NCBI GenBank assembly: GCA_001630475.1
Contig: KV419437.1
Span: 124,001 to 188,000 of the forward strand
DNA: 64,000 nt
Reading direction: 5' to 3'
Origin: Sistotremastrum niveocremeum HHB9708
Lineage: Eukaryota > Basidiomycota > Agaricomycetes > Sistotremastrales > Sistotremastraceae
Shown here: in pieces, positions 33,479 through 46,100 of the stretch
How positions within the stretch are numbered: position 1 is the stretch's first letter
Layout: every line of letters begins with the position of its first letter
The notes under the pieces: model-generated
The model's input: the letters and a program-made list of their open reading frames with translations, nothing else
Told to the model about the DNA's origin: nothing
The model's database searches: none
Made by a program: the position numbers and the translations under genes

Positions 33479-33857
33479 CGCATCGACCAGCAAACGGACT
33501 TAAATTCATTCTGGCGACATTGTGATCTCTACCATGGTTTTTTTATTTTACTTCTGGCTATTTTTGCTCATGCCTTGATCGCTTCTTCTTGTTACTCTCC
33601 GTTCCTGATCTGCGCCTCTAATAACTCGGATACGCTGTGGTTGGAAAGGATTTTGTGGATGCTGGAAGATGTATGTAAATAGAACTCATGAATGGCACGG
33701 CTTCGAAACAGCTCTCTTTCCGGTAACTGCAGAACTCCTTGCCCTATAATGCTGGTATTATTTAAGATTTCGAGTCAATATTCTAGCGTAGGATGCATTC
33801 AAGCGTGCGAATTTTGCGTTGATGACATAGACGCGTGTGACCAAAAATATTCATCTC
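33479..33857. other. Intergenic, promoter of the thiouridylase gene
   Basis: T-rich 3' end of the coiled-coil gene followed by the upstream region of the next gene. No independent gene is seen. Confidence 0.5.
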
Positions 33858-35421
33858 ATGCTCGGACGAGCACTACGCTATGTATTCCCTTCGCTACGGT
33901 CAGGTCCAACCAAAGGGTCAAGAGGTATTGGAGTGCACTATATCTCTTTGTGCATATCTGACGATCCCTTAGTGGTCGTAGCGATGTCTGGTGGCGTGGA
34001 TTCATCCGTAGCTGCCACACACCTCGCCGGAAAGGTAAAATTAGATGACCTGAGAAGAGGGCTTTCTCATGCCTATGTATCTTTCAGGATTATGACCTAT
34101 CCGCAGTCTATATGAGAAATTGGGATTCGGCTGATGAGACTGGCACCGACAACAACTGCGCGTGGAAGAAAGACTGGGAGGATGTGCAGAAAATATGTAG
34201 AATATTGGATTTACCGGTCGAATTGGTGCGTCGTTATACTCATGATTACGAGCTTATTACTCACCAGACTGTAGATTGACTTATCCAAAGAATATTGGCT
34301 TCGTGTCTTTGCACCCGCCTTGCAACAATGGGAGAATGGAATGACGCCGAATCCAGATATTTGGTGTAATAGGTACATACCTCTCTCCATCACGGGATGT
34401 TCGCGGGACCCTCAATAGAGAAGGGAGATCAAGTTCGGAGCCTTATTGGATCGTCTAAGGGATCAATATCCAGGTACATATCTTGCCACAGGTACGTGTT
34501 CCTGCAGATCTCTGAGGGACGACCACCAATTACCGGCTTCACTTCTTCAAGGACATTATGCCCGTATTGGATGGTCCTTTGATGACCGGCCTAAGTTAAT
34601 GCGTCCGAAGGATCGGCACAAGGATCAGACCTATTACCTTTCCTCTCTTTCCGAAGCAAGTCTTCAGAAAGTGAGTTATTTCTTCTGGCCATTTATCACT
34701 GCCTTACGTTGTCCAGGCTTTATTCCCATTGAGCAATCTAACCAAGGGCGAAGTGCGGGATTTAGCAAAGAGATACAGCCTCCCTACTGCTTCTAGGGAA
34801 GAGAGCATGGGGCTGTGCTTCGTGGGAGAGCGTCGAAGATTTCATGATTTCCTGAGTAAGTATCAAGATTATCATGCTGTGCAGATGGTCTCTAATGCGT
34901 TCTCTCATAGATCAATATCTGACGCCGAAGCCAGGCAAAATCGTTAATGAAGATGGCGAAGTGATTGGAGAGCATCAAGGTCTATGGCGGTACACTATCG
35001 GACAGGGGGCGAAACTACGAGGGATGCCGACTCGGATGTATGTTTCCAAAAAGGACCATGAGAAGAACGAAGTGATGGTTGTGCCTAGTTCGTGAGTCAG
35101 TTCCGCATACGATTTTCGATCACACCTAACGACCGAACTAGAAATCATCCGAGTCTTCTATTTGATAGCATCATTAGCTCGGATTGGCACTGGATATGGC
35201 ACGACCATCACATATCTCAGCTCGATTCTGAGAAAGGCTTTCAGGCGACCGTTAAATTCCGCCATATGATGAGCGCTGTGCCTTGCCGTATTAAACGCGA
35301 ACAGGGCAACATTGTAATTGTATTTGATGAACAGCAGAAAGCCGTCAGTCCAGGACAAGTGGCGGTCGTGTGGAAAGGCGATTGGTGTCTGGGTTGTGGT
35401 ACTATTTCTCAAGCTTTGTAA
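33858..35421 (+). CDS. SLM3: Mitochondrial tRNA-specific 2-thiouridylase (MnmA/MTU1/Slm3)
   Basis: Places sulfur on the wobble uridine (s2U34) of mitochondrial tRNAs for Lys, Glu and Gln. The Arg-rich leader MLGRALRYVFPSLRSGPTKG fits mitochondrial import. The ATP pyrophosphatase loop is VVAMSGGVDSSVAATHL. Then come VYMRNWDSADE with KKDWEDVQKICRIL, and the catalytic motif TPNPDIWCNR with the first Cys. Further on are YLATGHYARIGW, KDQTYYLSSLSEASLQ, REESMGLCFVGERRRFHDFL with the second Cys, WRYTIGQGAKLRGM, and a C-terminal beta domain ending CLGCGTISQAL. About seven introns, all GT..AG, restore this order. The start at 33858 is the first ATG in frame. Length and residues match the family, so the enzyme should be active. 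Confidence 0.95.
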
Positions 35422-35818
35422 TGTATGCGGTATATATTCCAGTTCTTCCCATCTGTACCTAGCCGAAGTGCTTCCTACATACCTTCTGACGGCGATGGTA
35501 GTCAACCCAATTGGAGGAACTTCTGTTGATCAGGAACAGCTAAGACCACCTTCGATCGAGAAGAATGGAAGCGAAGCTTCGAAAGGCCCCGCAGAGAAGG
35601 ATCCGCAGGCTTAATGCACTAAGCTCAAAGTGGCGAAGAAAGCGCCAACAGCCGAAGGAACTGATCATGCAAGTGAAGTTCCGAGTATATGATGTTTGAT
35701 TACATTGCATTTGTACTGAAGTCAAAGAAAATGACCGTGTGTAAATTCCAGATTGAGAGAACGAATGAGAACGAAAGGGTTAACGATACAGCAAAGATGA
35801 AAGCAACATTGACCTGAT
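35422..35818. other. Intergenic between convergent genes
   Basis: About 400 bp between two stop codons, holding the 3' ends of both genes. No coding signal is seen. Confidence 0.5.
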
Positions 35819-37722
35819 TTACAAAACTCGAAACTGAGCCGGAAGCCTAATGAGAGAATATATATCCAGAAGAGATGGGAGAAGACGAGATGATGGGGAT
35901 TGAGGTGGATGATCAATCTCGGAGGAATAAGGGGGCGATGAAGGTGGATCTAGGAAGAAGGGTAAATTGTCGTGCGGACGGAATTCATCCACCTCATGAA
36001 TGAACTCCCAGATGTCAGTGGAATCCAAGGATCGCGAATCGGTAAGATCCAAGATATCGATGTGTAATCGCGCGGCTCGACGCCGACGCAGGAAAAGGCG
36101 CAGTCTCTCACAATGAAGCGACGATCCGCTCAGATCGAGTGAGATGAGCTTCGGACAGATGATCTTCTGCCCATCGTCAAACGCCATGATGAGATGATCG
36201 GAACATCCACCATGCACCGCGATCGACGAAAGAGCTGGCCAGCTTCTTAACATCGTCCTCCATTCGAGCAACGAAGGCTCAAACCCTTCGGCGATCGTTA
36301 ACTGGACATCTGTGACTTCTTTGTTCTGGGCTAATTGAGCCCATGGGCCATCAAATGCCCCTATGAGGAGAGAGAAAGGTGGTTCCCAGTCGAACCGTAG
36401 GGTGAAGCGAGGAGGATGAGTCGGATGGCAGAATTGGATTTCGAGAGAGGTGGGATCAATGTGGACAATGAGCTTGGGCGAGCGAGTGATCAAGGTATGG
36501 ACCGCTGTTCGTATCGCTGGTAGAAAGATTGGCAAACGATCACTGGCTTTCGCACACAACTCAAGCGTGACGCTGGCGGAAGATGGGATGGTAAAAGCGG
36601 AGAGAATCGTTCCTGCTAAGCAAACCGGAGCAATCCGTTGCAGAGTCAGCTCTTTCAGCCGCGACAGTGATATAGTCGCAGTCTTTGCGAGAGGATCAAT
36701 ATCTTGTTGTGTCTGGTTCTGATCGTCCCGAACAAAATCACAGTCCGATATAAGGAGAACTTCCAGCACCGTAGTAGCTCGAAGGATATCGGCCAGATTA
36801 TCAACGCTCGAAAAACGCTGATGTGCAAGAGTTAAAATTTTGAGACCTGAATAAATATTTGCCTGTCGAGGGGCACAAATCCCGGTCAAAGAAAGGCGTT
36901 CCAAGAGTGGCATTGAAGTCTTTGTGATAACCTTCGACATGAGATACGATGAGAAATCACCTTCACGGAGTGCTATTTGTCCGGCGTGGGCTTCCAAACA
37001 TTTTAGTTTAGGAGCCGTCCGATAAAGGAGGAGTCGGTATAACTCGAGATATTCCCTATTTGGGAGGTGAATTTGAAGGCTCTCCATGTGATCCAAGTTC
37101 GCTATAAAACTGCGAGCGCGGAAACTGAAACGAGTCATGGCATCCATACTCCATTTGACGTCGTCGCGGATCGAAACATGAAGCGGTGCATTCCGATGGT
37201 GGTGTAGGAACTGGTGTAAGATCTTCCTAGGCCATCGAATGTTGACTGTACCCCATAATCTCGGTGTGTTCTGCGCAATCCGTCTCCATCGCTTGCATCT
37301 ACGCCGGGTGGCACATCTGTCAAGTGTCATCCATTTCCTGGCTACTTGACTCACACTCTCATGATCGGCATCCATTCAGAGGGCTCTGAACATGCTTCAA
37401 CGTTCCATAAAAAAATCTCGGAAAGGAGCTCGTCCGGTAGCCTGTTAAATAGACTTTGATTCATGTGCGGCGCGAGAACGGCATCGAGGCTAGTCATAAC
37501 TTGACGCTTGATCGAACTGATACGCTGCCTCGTTCGATATGTGAACTGAACATCAGTCTCATGCATCACAGGTTTGTGAACCTCCTTCAGTCTGGAATAC
37601 GATGTTAGCTGAAGACATCAATCGCTGAATCTTGAAGCATACATCTCTTTGGTGATGCGACATTTGAGTGCATCAAGCAATTGCAGCAGAGATAACTGAG
37701 CACCGGGAGGCTCACGAGGCAT
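35819..37722 (-). CDS. F-box / leucine-rich-repeat-like protein
   Basis: Predicted SCF ubiquitin-ligase adaptor of the large agaricomycete F-box family. Exon 1 (MPREPPGAQLSLLQLLDALK) and the start of exon 2 form a helical lead. The F-box then reads FNRLPDELLSEIFLWNV with WMPIMRV/CKRWRRIAQNTPRLWGTV, joined by removing GTGAGT..GCGTAG. The rest is a long single exon of irregular leucine-rich repeats (MESLQIHLPNREYLELYRLL, SRLKELTLQRIAPV, KLISLDLSGSSLHCERLRLF), ending in a polar tail. Both introns are canonical. The start at 37722 is the first ATG that keeps exon 1 open. Substrates are unknown. Confidence 0.87.
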
Positions 37723-39226
37723 TGAACCTGTCAGTGGCTGCTCAAGCAGCCTTGAACGTGGAGGCTAAGTTGCAGTGAAACACGGAGGATGGTCGTGGGC
37801 CAGGTACATCAACCGGCTCGGCTACGACTCGGCTAGGGGTCGGCAGCAAATCTCTCATTACGTCAACACTCATCCGAGTCGCCGACGGAGGCAAATCGAC
37901 TCGATATCGTGAGCTATCACTGCATCAAGACCGATAGTAGCCCGTCGATCTTCTCCAAGGCAAGAATATCTGGGATTATGGTCTGCATTTCCTGATGCCA
38001 GAATTGCGACCTCGCAGTCATTCTTCACTCCGTGGAGTCTCCATTCGGGATCTTGAGCTCTCAAAAGCGACTATAACCATTTAAAATGAATCTACGTTCC
38101 GTACTAGGATGCGATTGTACTGTGATTATATGGTCTCTGTCCACACACATTCGGTCCTTGCAAAGCCTCGAAGGCTCGGATAAACGTGGCGTACTGATGC
38201 AGATTTGAGATAGAGGATCGGACGCTCTGGCATTAATCACTTGAAACAAATTGTAGACAAAAGTCTTGCAGGGGAATATTTGGTGAGATTCGTCTATCAA
38301 ATTTCAAAATGGAATCGTTATATTGAGATTTATTCTGTGGATTTCGCAGATCGAGCAAACGGTTATAGCCCGTCGCTTTTTGCGCAGGAGTTCTGTAACA
38401 TCACAGGCAATCCAGCGATCAGTAGCATAGACGGTAAATCGCGCTGACTTGTCGCTCAATTTGATGGAAAGCTGCATGAAACCAGCCGATTTTCTGCTTC
38501 TTCACAGTCCGGTCTTTTCGAGAAGAAACCTATTCGGTCGACCAAAGCGTCTAGGTTCCCAGGGCTACTTACACCATGCTATCACATCATCTAAATTATA
38601 CTCCTTAGATTCTTTGGGCCCGTCAATTTCCGAACAGATGAATTTGCCCAGGTGTTTCACCTCCGACAGGCTGGAGAGACACTGTGACCGAAGCAGGATC
38701 GATCACGCACTACATGGCGTATTTTTGCACTCCATGTCATTCGATGTCTTCACGTCCATACTTTTTCTGGGTCATCAACGCGAAATCTTTCGTCCAGGTT
38801 GATAATGAACCGAGGCGGCGAGGCGTGCAATAGTAGCGGAGAACTCTGTGAAGCATACAGTATTTGTTCTGGTTTAGGGACATGACGGCGAGGGTTTTGT
38901 TTGAAAGCCCATGATTGACGTTACTGAAGGAAACCTGGTGCAGGCACATTGACACTGTTGCTCAAGCAAGGCTTCGAGTTGGACCTCGGCGCTAAGATCA
39001 CGAACCCGAAAAGGGTCCGCGGCTTTCGCGTTGTGTCACGGTCACGTCACGCGGCTCAAAAAGAAAATTATGCGTCATGTTGAAAACACGCTCCTTCCGA
39101 ATTCCGACTTCCTTTGAAGCGTCGCCGTTGCAATTGTCTGGATCCATTCAAGTGAGTGGTGGAAGTACTATTTAAGTAGTGCTAAGCTGGCAACGGCTCT
39201 CAGCGCTGATCTTGTTCCCTCCCCCC
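37723..39226. other. Intergenic 1.5 kb, no supportable gene
   Basis: Upstream regions of the divergent F-box and FunK1 genes. A TATTTAAG box at 39169-39176 sits about 50 bp before the FunK1 start. Open frames at 37870-38064 (-) and 38449-38802 (+) have no motif. Confidence 0.5.
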
Positions 39227-41936
39227 ATGTCACAACCTTCAAGCTCTTATACAACTCCCACTCGGCCGTCGAGAACTAGCTCGCATCAATCTGACGGAAA
39301 CACTCCCTTCAGCAAGAACACGGCAACTGTTCCTCATGTGCTCCCTCCAGGGCAGTTTGAAATGAAGAAAGCTCTTCGAGCCGAGCTGCAGTATTGTATC
39401 TGGACGTCGAACAAGATCCTGGATATTGTACTGCCTGCTGACAATACGCTCGTCGACGCTGTCAACTCGTCTCGCGATCTGGGCAACTTATTCGTCGTGG
39501 GCCAACACCCATCTATTCGATTCAACGGCAAAATGAACCCTTGGCCAACTGCAGGAATCAAAGAGCGCGAACACTACGAACCCTTGTGTTCGCTGCTCAA
39601 TGGCATCTTCAGCATCACCCAGGGGGTCCTCTCGAAGAGAAAGACCAAAAAATATTTCACAAAGATCAGCTGCTCCATATATGACAAAGAGATCGAGTTG
39701 TACGAGGTCTCAACCAGGGGAGGTAGTGGATCGCGCCATGCCTTGAAGCCAGACCTCGTCTTCTCATCGGGTGGGATCCGCAAAGGCAAAGATTTTCGGG
39801 TAACGTGGGCTCAAGTAGATATCGCCATCGAAGTGAAAGCTACCTGGCTTGAGTTGATCGACCAAGCGGCCAGCTACGCCCGCTGCATGTTTGCCGCACC
39901 TGAAGAGCCGATGTATCTTTACCGGCGATTCGCGATGGTCTTCATGTTCAACCACACCACGATGGAATTCAGCTTTGCTATTTTCCATCGCTCCGGCTGT
40001 ACCAGGACTCCGCCGATGCCAATCACGACTAAGGATGGTCTGAATTATCTTGTCCGGGTTTTAGCTGGTATCAAGTCCATCAGAACCAAGGAAGGCTCAG
40101 GTTACGACGTGTCCTTACTGCAAGACGCTCTCCTCAAAAACTATAAATTCGGAGCAGTCCTTTTCCAGCGCGTTAGCGTGGTTGGAAGAGGGACCGACGT
40201 CACCATGCATGCCTTGAACCAGATTCAAGAGCGAGCCAGGCGTATGAAGCAGACAGAGGACGAGAATGCGGTGGAGCATGTCACCAAAGCTCTGGAAGGT
40301 ACTTACCACTGCGTCGGTCCTCCTTCGTACTTTACAATGATCACTGCAGGGACTACGATCCACGTTCCGTCACAAGCTGGCGAGCGGTGGTCTTCACGCA
40401 TCGCCGACAAGGCAGCAAAAGACAAGGGTACGCGCTGTAATCGTCAAGTGTATATTAGCTCGCTGACTTTCGGTTAGCACCGACACCAACTGTCACGAAT
40501 TTGCCTGCACCAGGCGAGCTGCCTTATTATTTACGGAAAGACTGGTGGAGCCCTAGAAACCGCAATAACGAGCAGAAAATGTTCGAGAAAGTCAAAGGAA
40601 AATTTGGACTTCCTAAACTCAACAAGTCATACCCGGTCACACTGACAGATGAACCGGGCGCACCCGATACCACTGAGAAGTTCATTCCCGATGATGCCAC
40701 AATAGATCCTCTCTGCCTTCCCAAGCAACCCAGTAACAAGAAAGCAGGCAGCAAGCCTGCAAGCAGTGGCACCCGCGAGAGATCTTCCAAAGGCGAAGGC
40801 AGAGCCAGCCGGGAATCGATTCAGCGCAAAACGAACACGCAGAGCAACCCCGCACCATCGTCCAGCGCTTTGCCGTCCAACTCTGGTGCGCCTGAGGCCG
40901 TCCGAGTGCCAGAAGTCCCACCACCCGTGATACGAGATCATATGAGAACAGTATTGGAGACTGCTGGCGTGCCTCTCGAGGAGGCTGAGACGCCTGCAGA
41001 GTTGTTCAAGGCGGTGGCTCATGCGATCATCGGTATGTCTGTGATACAGCATTCTAATGCACAATTCACTGACTCCAACTGCAGGGCATTGGAATTTGTT
41101 CATCGACGATTGGCTGCATCGGGATGTTAGTTTGGGCAATGTCATGCTCCTGGAGGAACCCGAGGAGAGAGAGCCAGTGTACGAGTAAGAAGAATTAGTG
41201 GTCATCATTGATCCGTATGCTTAGTCTCTCGCAGCTTTACCGATATCAAGATACTTGAAACTACCCAGGAAAAATGCATTGGGATGATCATCGACGGAGA
41301 TCATGCCATCATCTGGTGGCGTCGTCGAGGCCCACAGGCCGGTCATCGTTCCGTAAGTCACTCCAAGCTCTGTACGTCAAGTTTTTGACACATTTTCAGG
41401 GGACCCTGCCATATCTTTCATTGCGCTTATGTAGACTATGGAGTGCCGGCCAACACACCCAATTGCCACATACGGCTCTGGACGACCTTGAATCCTTCAT
41501 CTGGGTCCTGATGCATGTCATTCTCATGAAAATCCCGTCCTCCCTTGTCCGCAATCAGTGGCTAGAAGGTATGGCTCGGGAGGATCTGCCCACCTTATTC
41601 CAGGCGAAAGGCCATATCCGTGCGGAGATCTCTTACTGGGAGAATGGGGAATCGGCGCCTCACCCAGCGCTTGAAGCTTTCGCCGGGGTCTTAATAGCCT
41701 TGTTCAAGATTGCTGGTCGTGCTGGAGCAGAGTGCGCTCGCCTTGCGAAAGATGTGCAAGGGATGGAAAGGGACGACATTGTTTCTGCCTGTAAACCATA
41801 TTACGAGGAGTACTTGTCCACAATCCTGGATGCTCTCGACACACTTCCCGAAGAATGGCCCACGTCCGATGCCTACGAACTGCCGCAGGAATATGTCGAA
41901 GAAGATTCACCATCCGATTCTGGCGACGAGTGTTGA
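39227..41936 (+). CDS. FunK1 fungal-type protein kinase
   Basis: Member of the basidiomycete-expanded FunK1 kinase family. The N-terminal half has the family's accessory domain (LKPDLVFSSG, VDIAIEVKATWLELIDQAASY, FAMVFMFNHTTMEFSFAIFH, RVLAGIKSI). The kinase lobe follows: LHRDVSLGNVMLLEE (catalytic loop with Asp and Asn intact), CIGMIIDGDHAIIWWRR (metal-binding segment), HRS/GTLPYLSLRL, and ALDDLESFIWVLMHVILMK. Introns after KDK, HAIIG, VYD and HRS are GT..AG and in phase. The metal-binding motif reads IDGD, where the family usually has a bulky residue (IDFD or IDWD). The start at 39227 (MSQPSSSY) is the first ATG. A disordered linker rich in Ser and Lys joins the halves. No obvious breaks. 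Confidence 0.92.
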
Positions 41937-43836
41937 AGAACCCTTTACGGAGGATCCCTTTGCTGTTAACTTGTACGTTATCGATGCTTGACACGTCGAT
42001 GCATCCTCAACTTCCATGTCAGATTCACTCTCGCTGTGCTTTTAGCTTTCTAAACCCCTGAGCCACTGAAATTTCCCTGTACCACTCGTAAACGCGTCGA
42101 CGAAGCAGCATCTACACATACGGCTTTAAATCACGATCCATCTGAACTCGTTTCCATAACGGGCTGTGATTTCTGTTGACCTCATGTACCAAGACCATCG
42201 TCATATTGTTCTTCGTACTATTGGCCCCTCTTCAGTCAGACTCAATTGAAGTATCCCACTTGGGAGCTGACAGTTTCACTCGTCTTGCGTCCGATCCTCA
42301 GTGTTGTGCGGGGATATTCATGCTGATTTGTACAATCGTATTTTCTCTTGACTTCAGCCCACGTTGCTTGGGCGCTTCACTTTTCCATGGCTGTATCTCC
42401 CTCGAACTCTGCACTATATATGCATAGGAGACAAAGCTTACAATTGCGTTTGTAGGCGGGACTACCGCGTCCTGTAGTGCAATTCATCCGATTATGCTAG
42501 GATTCTAGGATTGGGCGCTCAGTCAGGTCAAAGGGCTTCGCCTTCTCAGACTCTGTACTGTCGAGTTGTGTAACTGCTGTAATGATTTCATTCTCTCCTA
42601 GTGCGAAACGACCCAGAGATTCAACCGTTCAATACCCTGTCTCACAGAGGCTTCGACCGACAAACCAGTATTTTTCCGCATAGCAAACTTTGACACGGAT
42701 TCCAGAGCGCATTGCCTGTCCGCCGGTGCCGGAACAAACCTACGATACTGTATACACCATCACGCCTTGAAAGCACGGGGAACCGGCGGAGGACCCGTCT
42801 TGAGTGTGAATATGGAGGGAAGCTCGAGATAGGGCTCAAATCGTTAATTCTTAAGGCTCGTGTTACTGGCATGGCATGAGAGAAGGTATGCGGATATGAA
42901 TCGCTGGCAGACAGGTACGAGATCATTGATCTCTCTGATAGCAAATCTGTGCGCTGGTGTTTTGTTCTCGATCGTGGCAAAATCTGACATTATCAGAAAG
43001 GGCCCGGGGACGCTACGCAGCTCCAACTTGAATACTATTATGCATCTTCAAAGCAGCAACCGTATCGTGCCTTCGACTTTCGGGTATACGATCTCTGCAA
43101 GTGGCATCCGGACTACTAGTATCTTGAGTCTTTCGACCTTGGCACCTATCGATATGTTGCGGATCCAGCCCCATACAACGTAACGTTCCTTGATTAACCC
43201 CTCAACCCTCGAAGAAGCTTGGATGAAAACGTTGCGGCGCTTCTAGCACTGAAAACTCGTGATCATGCTCCACAAGATTGTGAAAGACTCGGATTAGATG
43301 TCGAGTTTTGATCAGGACCGAGTGTTAAGACAATGTCATAACCATTGTCAACAGCTGTCGCTCAGTCTGTTATCTCAAATTATGTTATCCCTTCATTGCA
43401 CTTACATTGGATTTCAGCGCGCTAGAGGTTCGGAGAGGCTCTACAAGATGTCATGAGATGTCAAAGAAAGACGTCTCCCTGGTGGATCTCTGAATCCAGA
43501 CCCAAAGTCACCGTCAAGAAACCTTCGCTGACTGTGGCCATTCGATGCTCCGCGGTTTGAGAAGTCTTCTGATCAGTGCCCCTATACCATGGATAGGCGC
43601 GTTACAGAATGGTCAACCGTGGGCGCGCAAGATTCTCGTTTTCATTATGGCATGCACATCGAACAAACGTGCTTGGAAGCGAATGAAACGAGATATAAAT
43701 CCCCCCGTATCGAGTGAGAATGGCCAGCGCGCCGCTCCTCCAGACTCACCACACAACAGCAACCAGACTCTCCAGTCCCGCTCTTACTGTAAGCCCATCT
43801 CACGATCAGCTACCCTTGCTCACAACCTGCTCCCAG
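41937..43836. other. Intergenic 1.9 kb, mostly unassigned
   Basis: No gene could be supported on either strand between the FunK1 stop and the amino-acid oxidase. The right end holds that gene's promoter and a likely 5'-leader intron (described separately). Confidence 0.45.
43694..43836 (+). promoter_or_regulatory. TATA box and 5'-leader intron of the L-amino acid oxidase gene
   Basis: TATAAAT lies at 43694-43700. A 48-nt intron-like stretch (GTAAGC at 43789 to CCCAG at 43836) ends exactly at the ATG at 43837. An in-frame ATG at 43720 is only 20 bp after the TATA box, probably upstream of the transcript start, so it is not preferred. Confidence 0.55.
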
Positions 43837-45795
43837 ATGCCCACCTTACGTGACGGTCATTCCATCCTTGACCACATCGCAAAAAATGACCTCTCTGCTG
43901 CTCGGAGTCTGTTTCTGAGCTTACCCTCAGACAGCTTCCCCAGCCGCGCATCATTCCCGAAACCAGTCAAGGACAAAGTCGGTATCATTGGCGCAGGCAT
44001 AGCTGGACTCTATGCTGCCATGATACTCAAGTCCTTAGGATACGATTACGAAATTTTGGAAGCTTCTCAACGCATCGGTGGTCGCGCTTATACGTACCAT
44101 TTCAATCTCCCTCCCCCCGGTTGCCCCGAAAACTATGACTACTATGATATCGGGGCCATGCGATTTCCAGACATTCCTTGGATGCAGCGTGTGTTCGATC
44201 TGTTCAAGCTTCTCAAGGTTGAGCAGATCCCATACTTTCTTTCGGCCCCCGGGACATTTCTTCATTTCAATGGTCATCAGTGGCCCGCCGATAAGCCCCA
44301 GTATGAGGTTGTAGGCGACGGTACAGTGCAATATCTTGACGTTTTCAACGTGACTGTTTCCAATGGTGGCGCAGTCCCGGACAGCTTCATATTGCACCTG
44401 CGAGTGCCCGCTGAGGATGCGCCGGGCTCCCCCGACGCAGTCTGGTGGGGATTGGCTTTCGACAGACTCAGAGAGCCATTCAAACTTCTTAATGAAGTAC
44501 CTCCGGCTGAGCTGGCTTCTGCTCTTGCCAAAGCATGGGCAACGCTTCTTCCTTACGACTCCCACTCCGTCAGAAGCTATCTGCTGTCGCCAGAGGTTGG
44601 ATATCCCAACGCCGTCGTCACATGGTTAGAGACCTTCCAGACAGCCACGGGGCTGTACGACCGCTCGCTGATCAATTCCGTCATGGACTCGTTGGACTTC
44701 GACTGGCCAACTGGTAGTCCCATGCAGGACACCATCTTGCCGTGTCACAAAGTCACCTCCGACTCCGATCCAGTCCTGTGGAAATGTATCAAAGGTGGTT
44801 CATCTCGAGTCACCGATCAGATGGCTCAGACGCTGGATGATGGCAAAATCCTCAAGGGTCAGAGGGTGACCCGCCTGCAGCTTCGCGAGGATGATGCTTC
44901 TGGAACTGTCGAAGTTTTCCTCAACGATGCAGCTTCTCCTGCGCGATCTTACTCGCACGTCATTTGCACAACTCCTCTCGGCGTCCTGGGCGAAATTGAC
45001 ACTTTGGACCTAGGTTTAGCTTACTCTCAAAACACGGCTATACGTTCTCTTCTTTACGACTCTTCAGTCAAAGTGGCTGTCAAATTCAAGACCAGATGGT
45101 GGGAAGACCCCGACATTGTGAACCCGCCTATCTTTGGTGGTACTTCGAGCACCGATCTCCCCATCCGCACCATTGTATATCCCTCATACGGCATCCCGAC
45201 GTCCCTTTCATCAGATGACGTCAAACCCCCTGGCGTCCTCATGATATCATACCTTTGGTCCCAGGACGCTATCAGGCTCGGTGCTCAATATCCTTATGAT
45301 CCCACAGTTCAATCGGAGGATCCTCGCCATCGTCAATTCCCGCTCGACCATCCTCTCCTTCAATTGACCTTGAATAATCTCGAACGAGTTCATGGCGTCA
45401 GTCGCGACAAGTTTGGAGAGGTGGAAGATTGGCATTTCTTTAACTGGAACGCCAGTTCTTTTGCCAGAGGTCCTTTCGTCGTCTTCAGTCCCGGTCAATT
45501 CCAATCACCAAGCGCACAGCAGAATAATCTGGGCCTATATACCTCTCTACTTTTCCCAAACAAGACAGGAACGTTCTTTATCGCTGGCGAAGCCGCGTCT
45601 ATTCATCATGGGTGGTTTCTTGCTTCCTTAAACTCGGCATGGCGAGCAGTTCATGGCGTTCTACAATCACTTGGGGCCGAGGAGGATAAAAAGAGGCTCT
45701 ATGAGCTATGGGGTATACCAAGCGACCTTGACGTCAAGATGTACGAAGAGTGTCATGATATTGTCACTGGAAAGCGGGCTCGGGGGCGTGTTTGA
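43837..45795 (+). CDS. FAD-dependent L-amino acid oxidase
   Basis: Flavin amine-oxidase-family enzyme that deaminates L-amino acids to keto acids, ammonia and hydrogen peroxide. The coding part is one unbroken exon of about 650 residues. The dinucleotide fold is VGIIGAGIAGLYAAMIL. Then come ILEASQRIGGRAYTYHF and YDIGAMRFPD, a substrate region, CTTPLGVLGEI, and the second FAD signature TFFIAGEAASIHHGWFLASL. No signal peptide is seen, so it is probably intracellular. Fungal relatives are used in nitrogen scavenging and defence. The start is set at MPTLRDGHS; an upstream ATG (43720) would add 39 residues if the leader intron is not spliced. All expected motifs are intact. Confidence 0.92.
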   Translation: MPTLRDGHSILDHIAKNDLSAARSLFLSLPSDSFPSRASFPKPVKDKVGIIGAGIAGLYAAMILKSLGYDYEILEASQRIGGRAYTYHFNLPPPGCPENYDYYDIGAMRFPDIPWMQRVFDLFKLLKVEQIPYFLSAPGTFLHFNGHQWPADKPQYEVVGDGTVQYLDVFNVTVSNGGAVPDSFILHLRVPAEDAPGSPDAVWWGLAFDRLREPFKLLNEVPPAELASALAKAWATLLPYDSHSVRSYLLSPEVGYPNAVVTWLETFQTATGLYDRSLINSVMDSLDFDWPTGSPMQDTILPCHKVTSDSDPVLWKCIKGGSSRVTDQMAQTLDDGKILKGQRVTRLQLREDDASGTVEVFLNDAASPARSYSHVICTTPLGVLGEIDTLDLGLAYSQNTAIRSLLYDSSVKVAVKFKTRWWEDPDIVNPPIFGGTSSTDLPIRTIVYPSYGIPTSLSSDDVKPPGVLMISYLWSQDAIRLGAQYPYDPTVQSEDPRHRQFPLDHPLLQLTLNNLERVHGVSRDKFGEVEDWHFFNWNASSFARGPFVVFSPGQFQSPSAQQNNLGLYTSLLFPNKTGTFFIAGEAASIHHGWFLASLNSAWRAVHGVLQSLGAEEDKKRLYELWGIPSDLDVKMYEECHDIVTGKRARGRV

Positions 45796-46100
45796 CGTCG
45801 CAATACCGGTGCATGTGATGGAAGCAGCCAATATTCCCAGCCGTCGTGTGATCTCTTCGTGTATGTCTTCCTGTGTAGGTAATGACATGTCAATTACTGG
45901 CCTGGTGTGATCTCGCGAGATATATTATATCGAAATCATGCACGATTATTACATCCTCTTGCCTACCAAACGTGTCTATCTTATCGAGAAACCCCCATGA
46001 AATGAATTCAGCCCTGCTCGTGTTATGTCCTCCACATCCCACAGTCCCAGACGATATTGCAACATGCAAACGACCTCTGAAGTCGCACAGCATAGATAGA
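45796..46100. other. Intergenic between convergent genes
   Basis: 305 bp between two stop codons. No coding signal is seen. Confidence 0.5.

Noticed and set aside
43720-43836. Upstream ATG start for the L-amino acid oxidase
   Set aside because: It lies 20 bp from a TATA box, and a clean 48-nt intron ends exactly at the downstream ATG.
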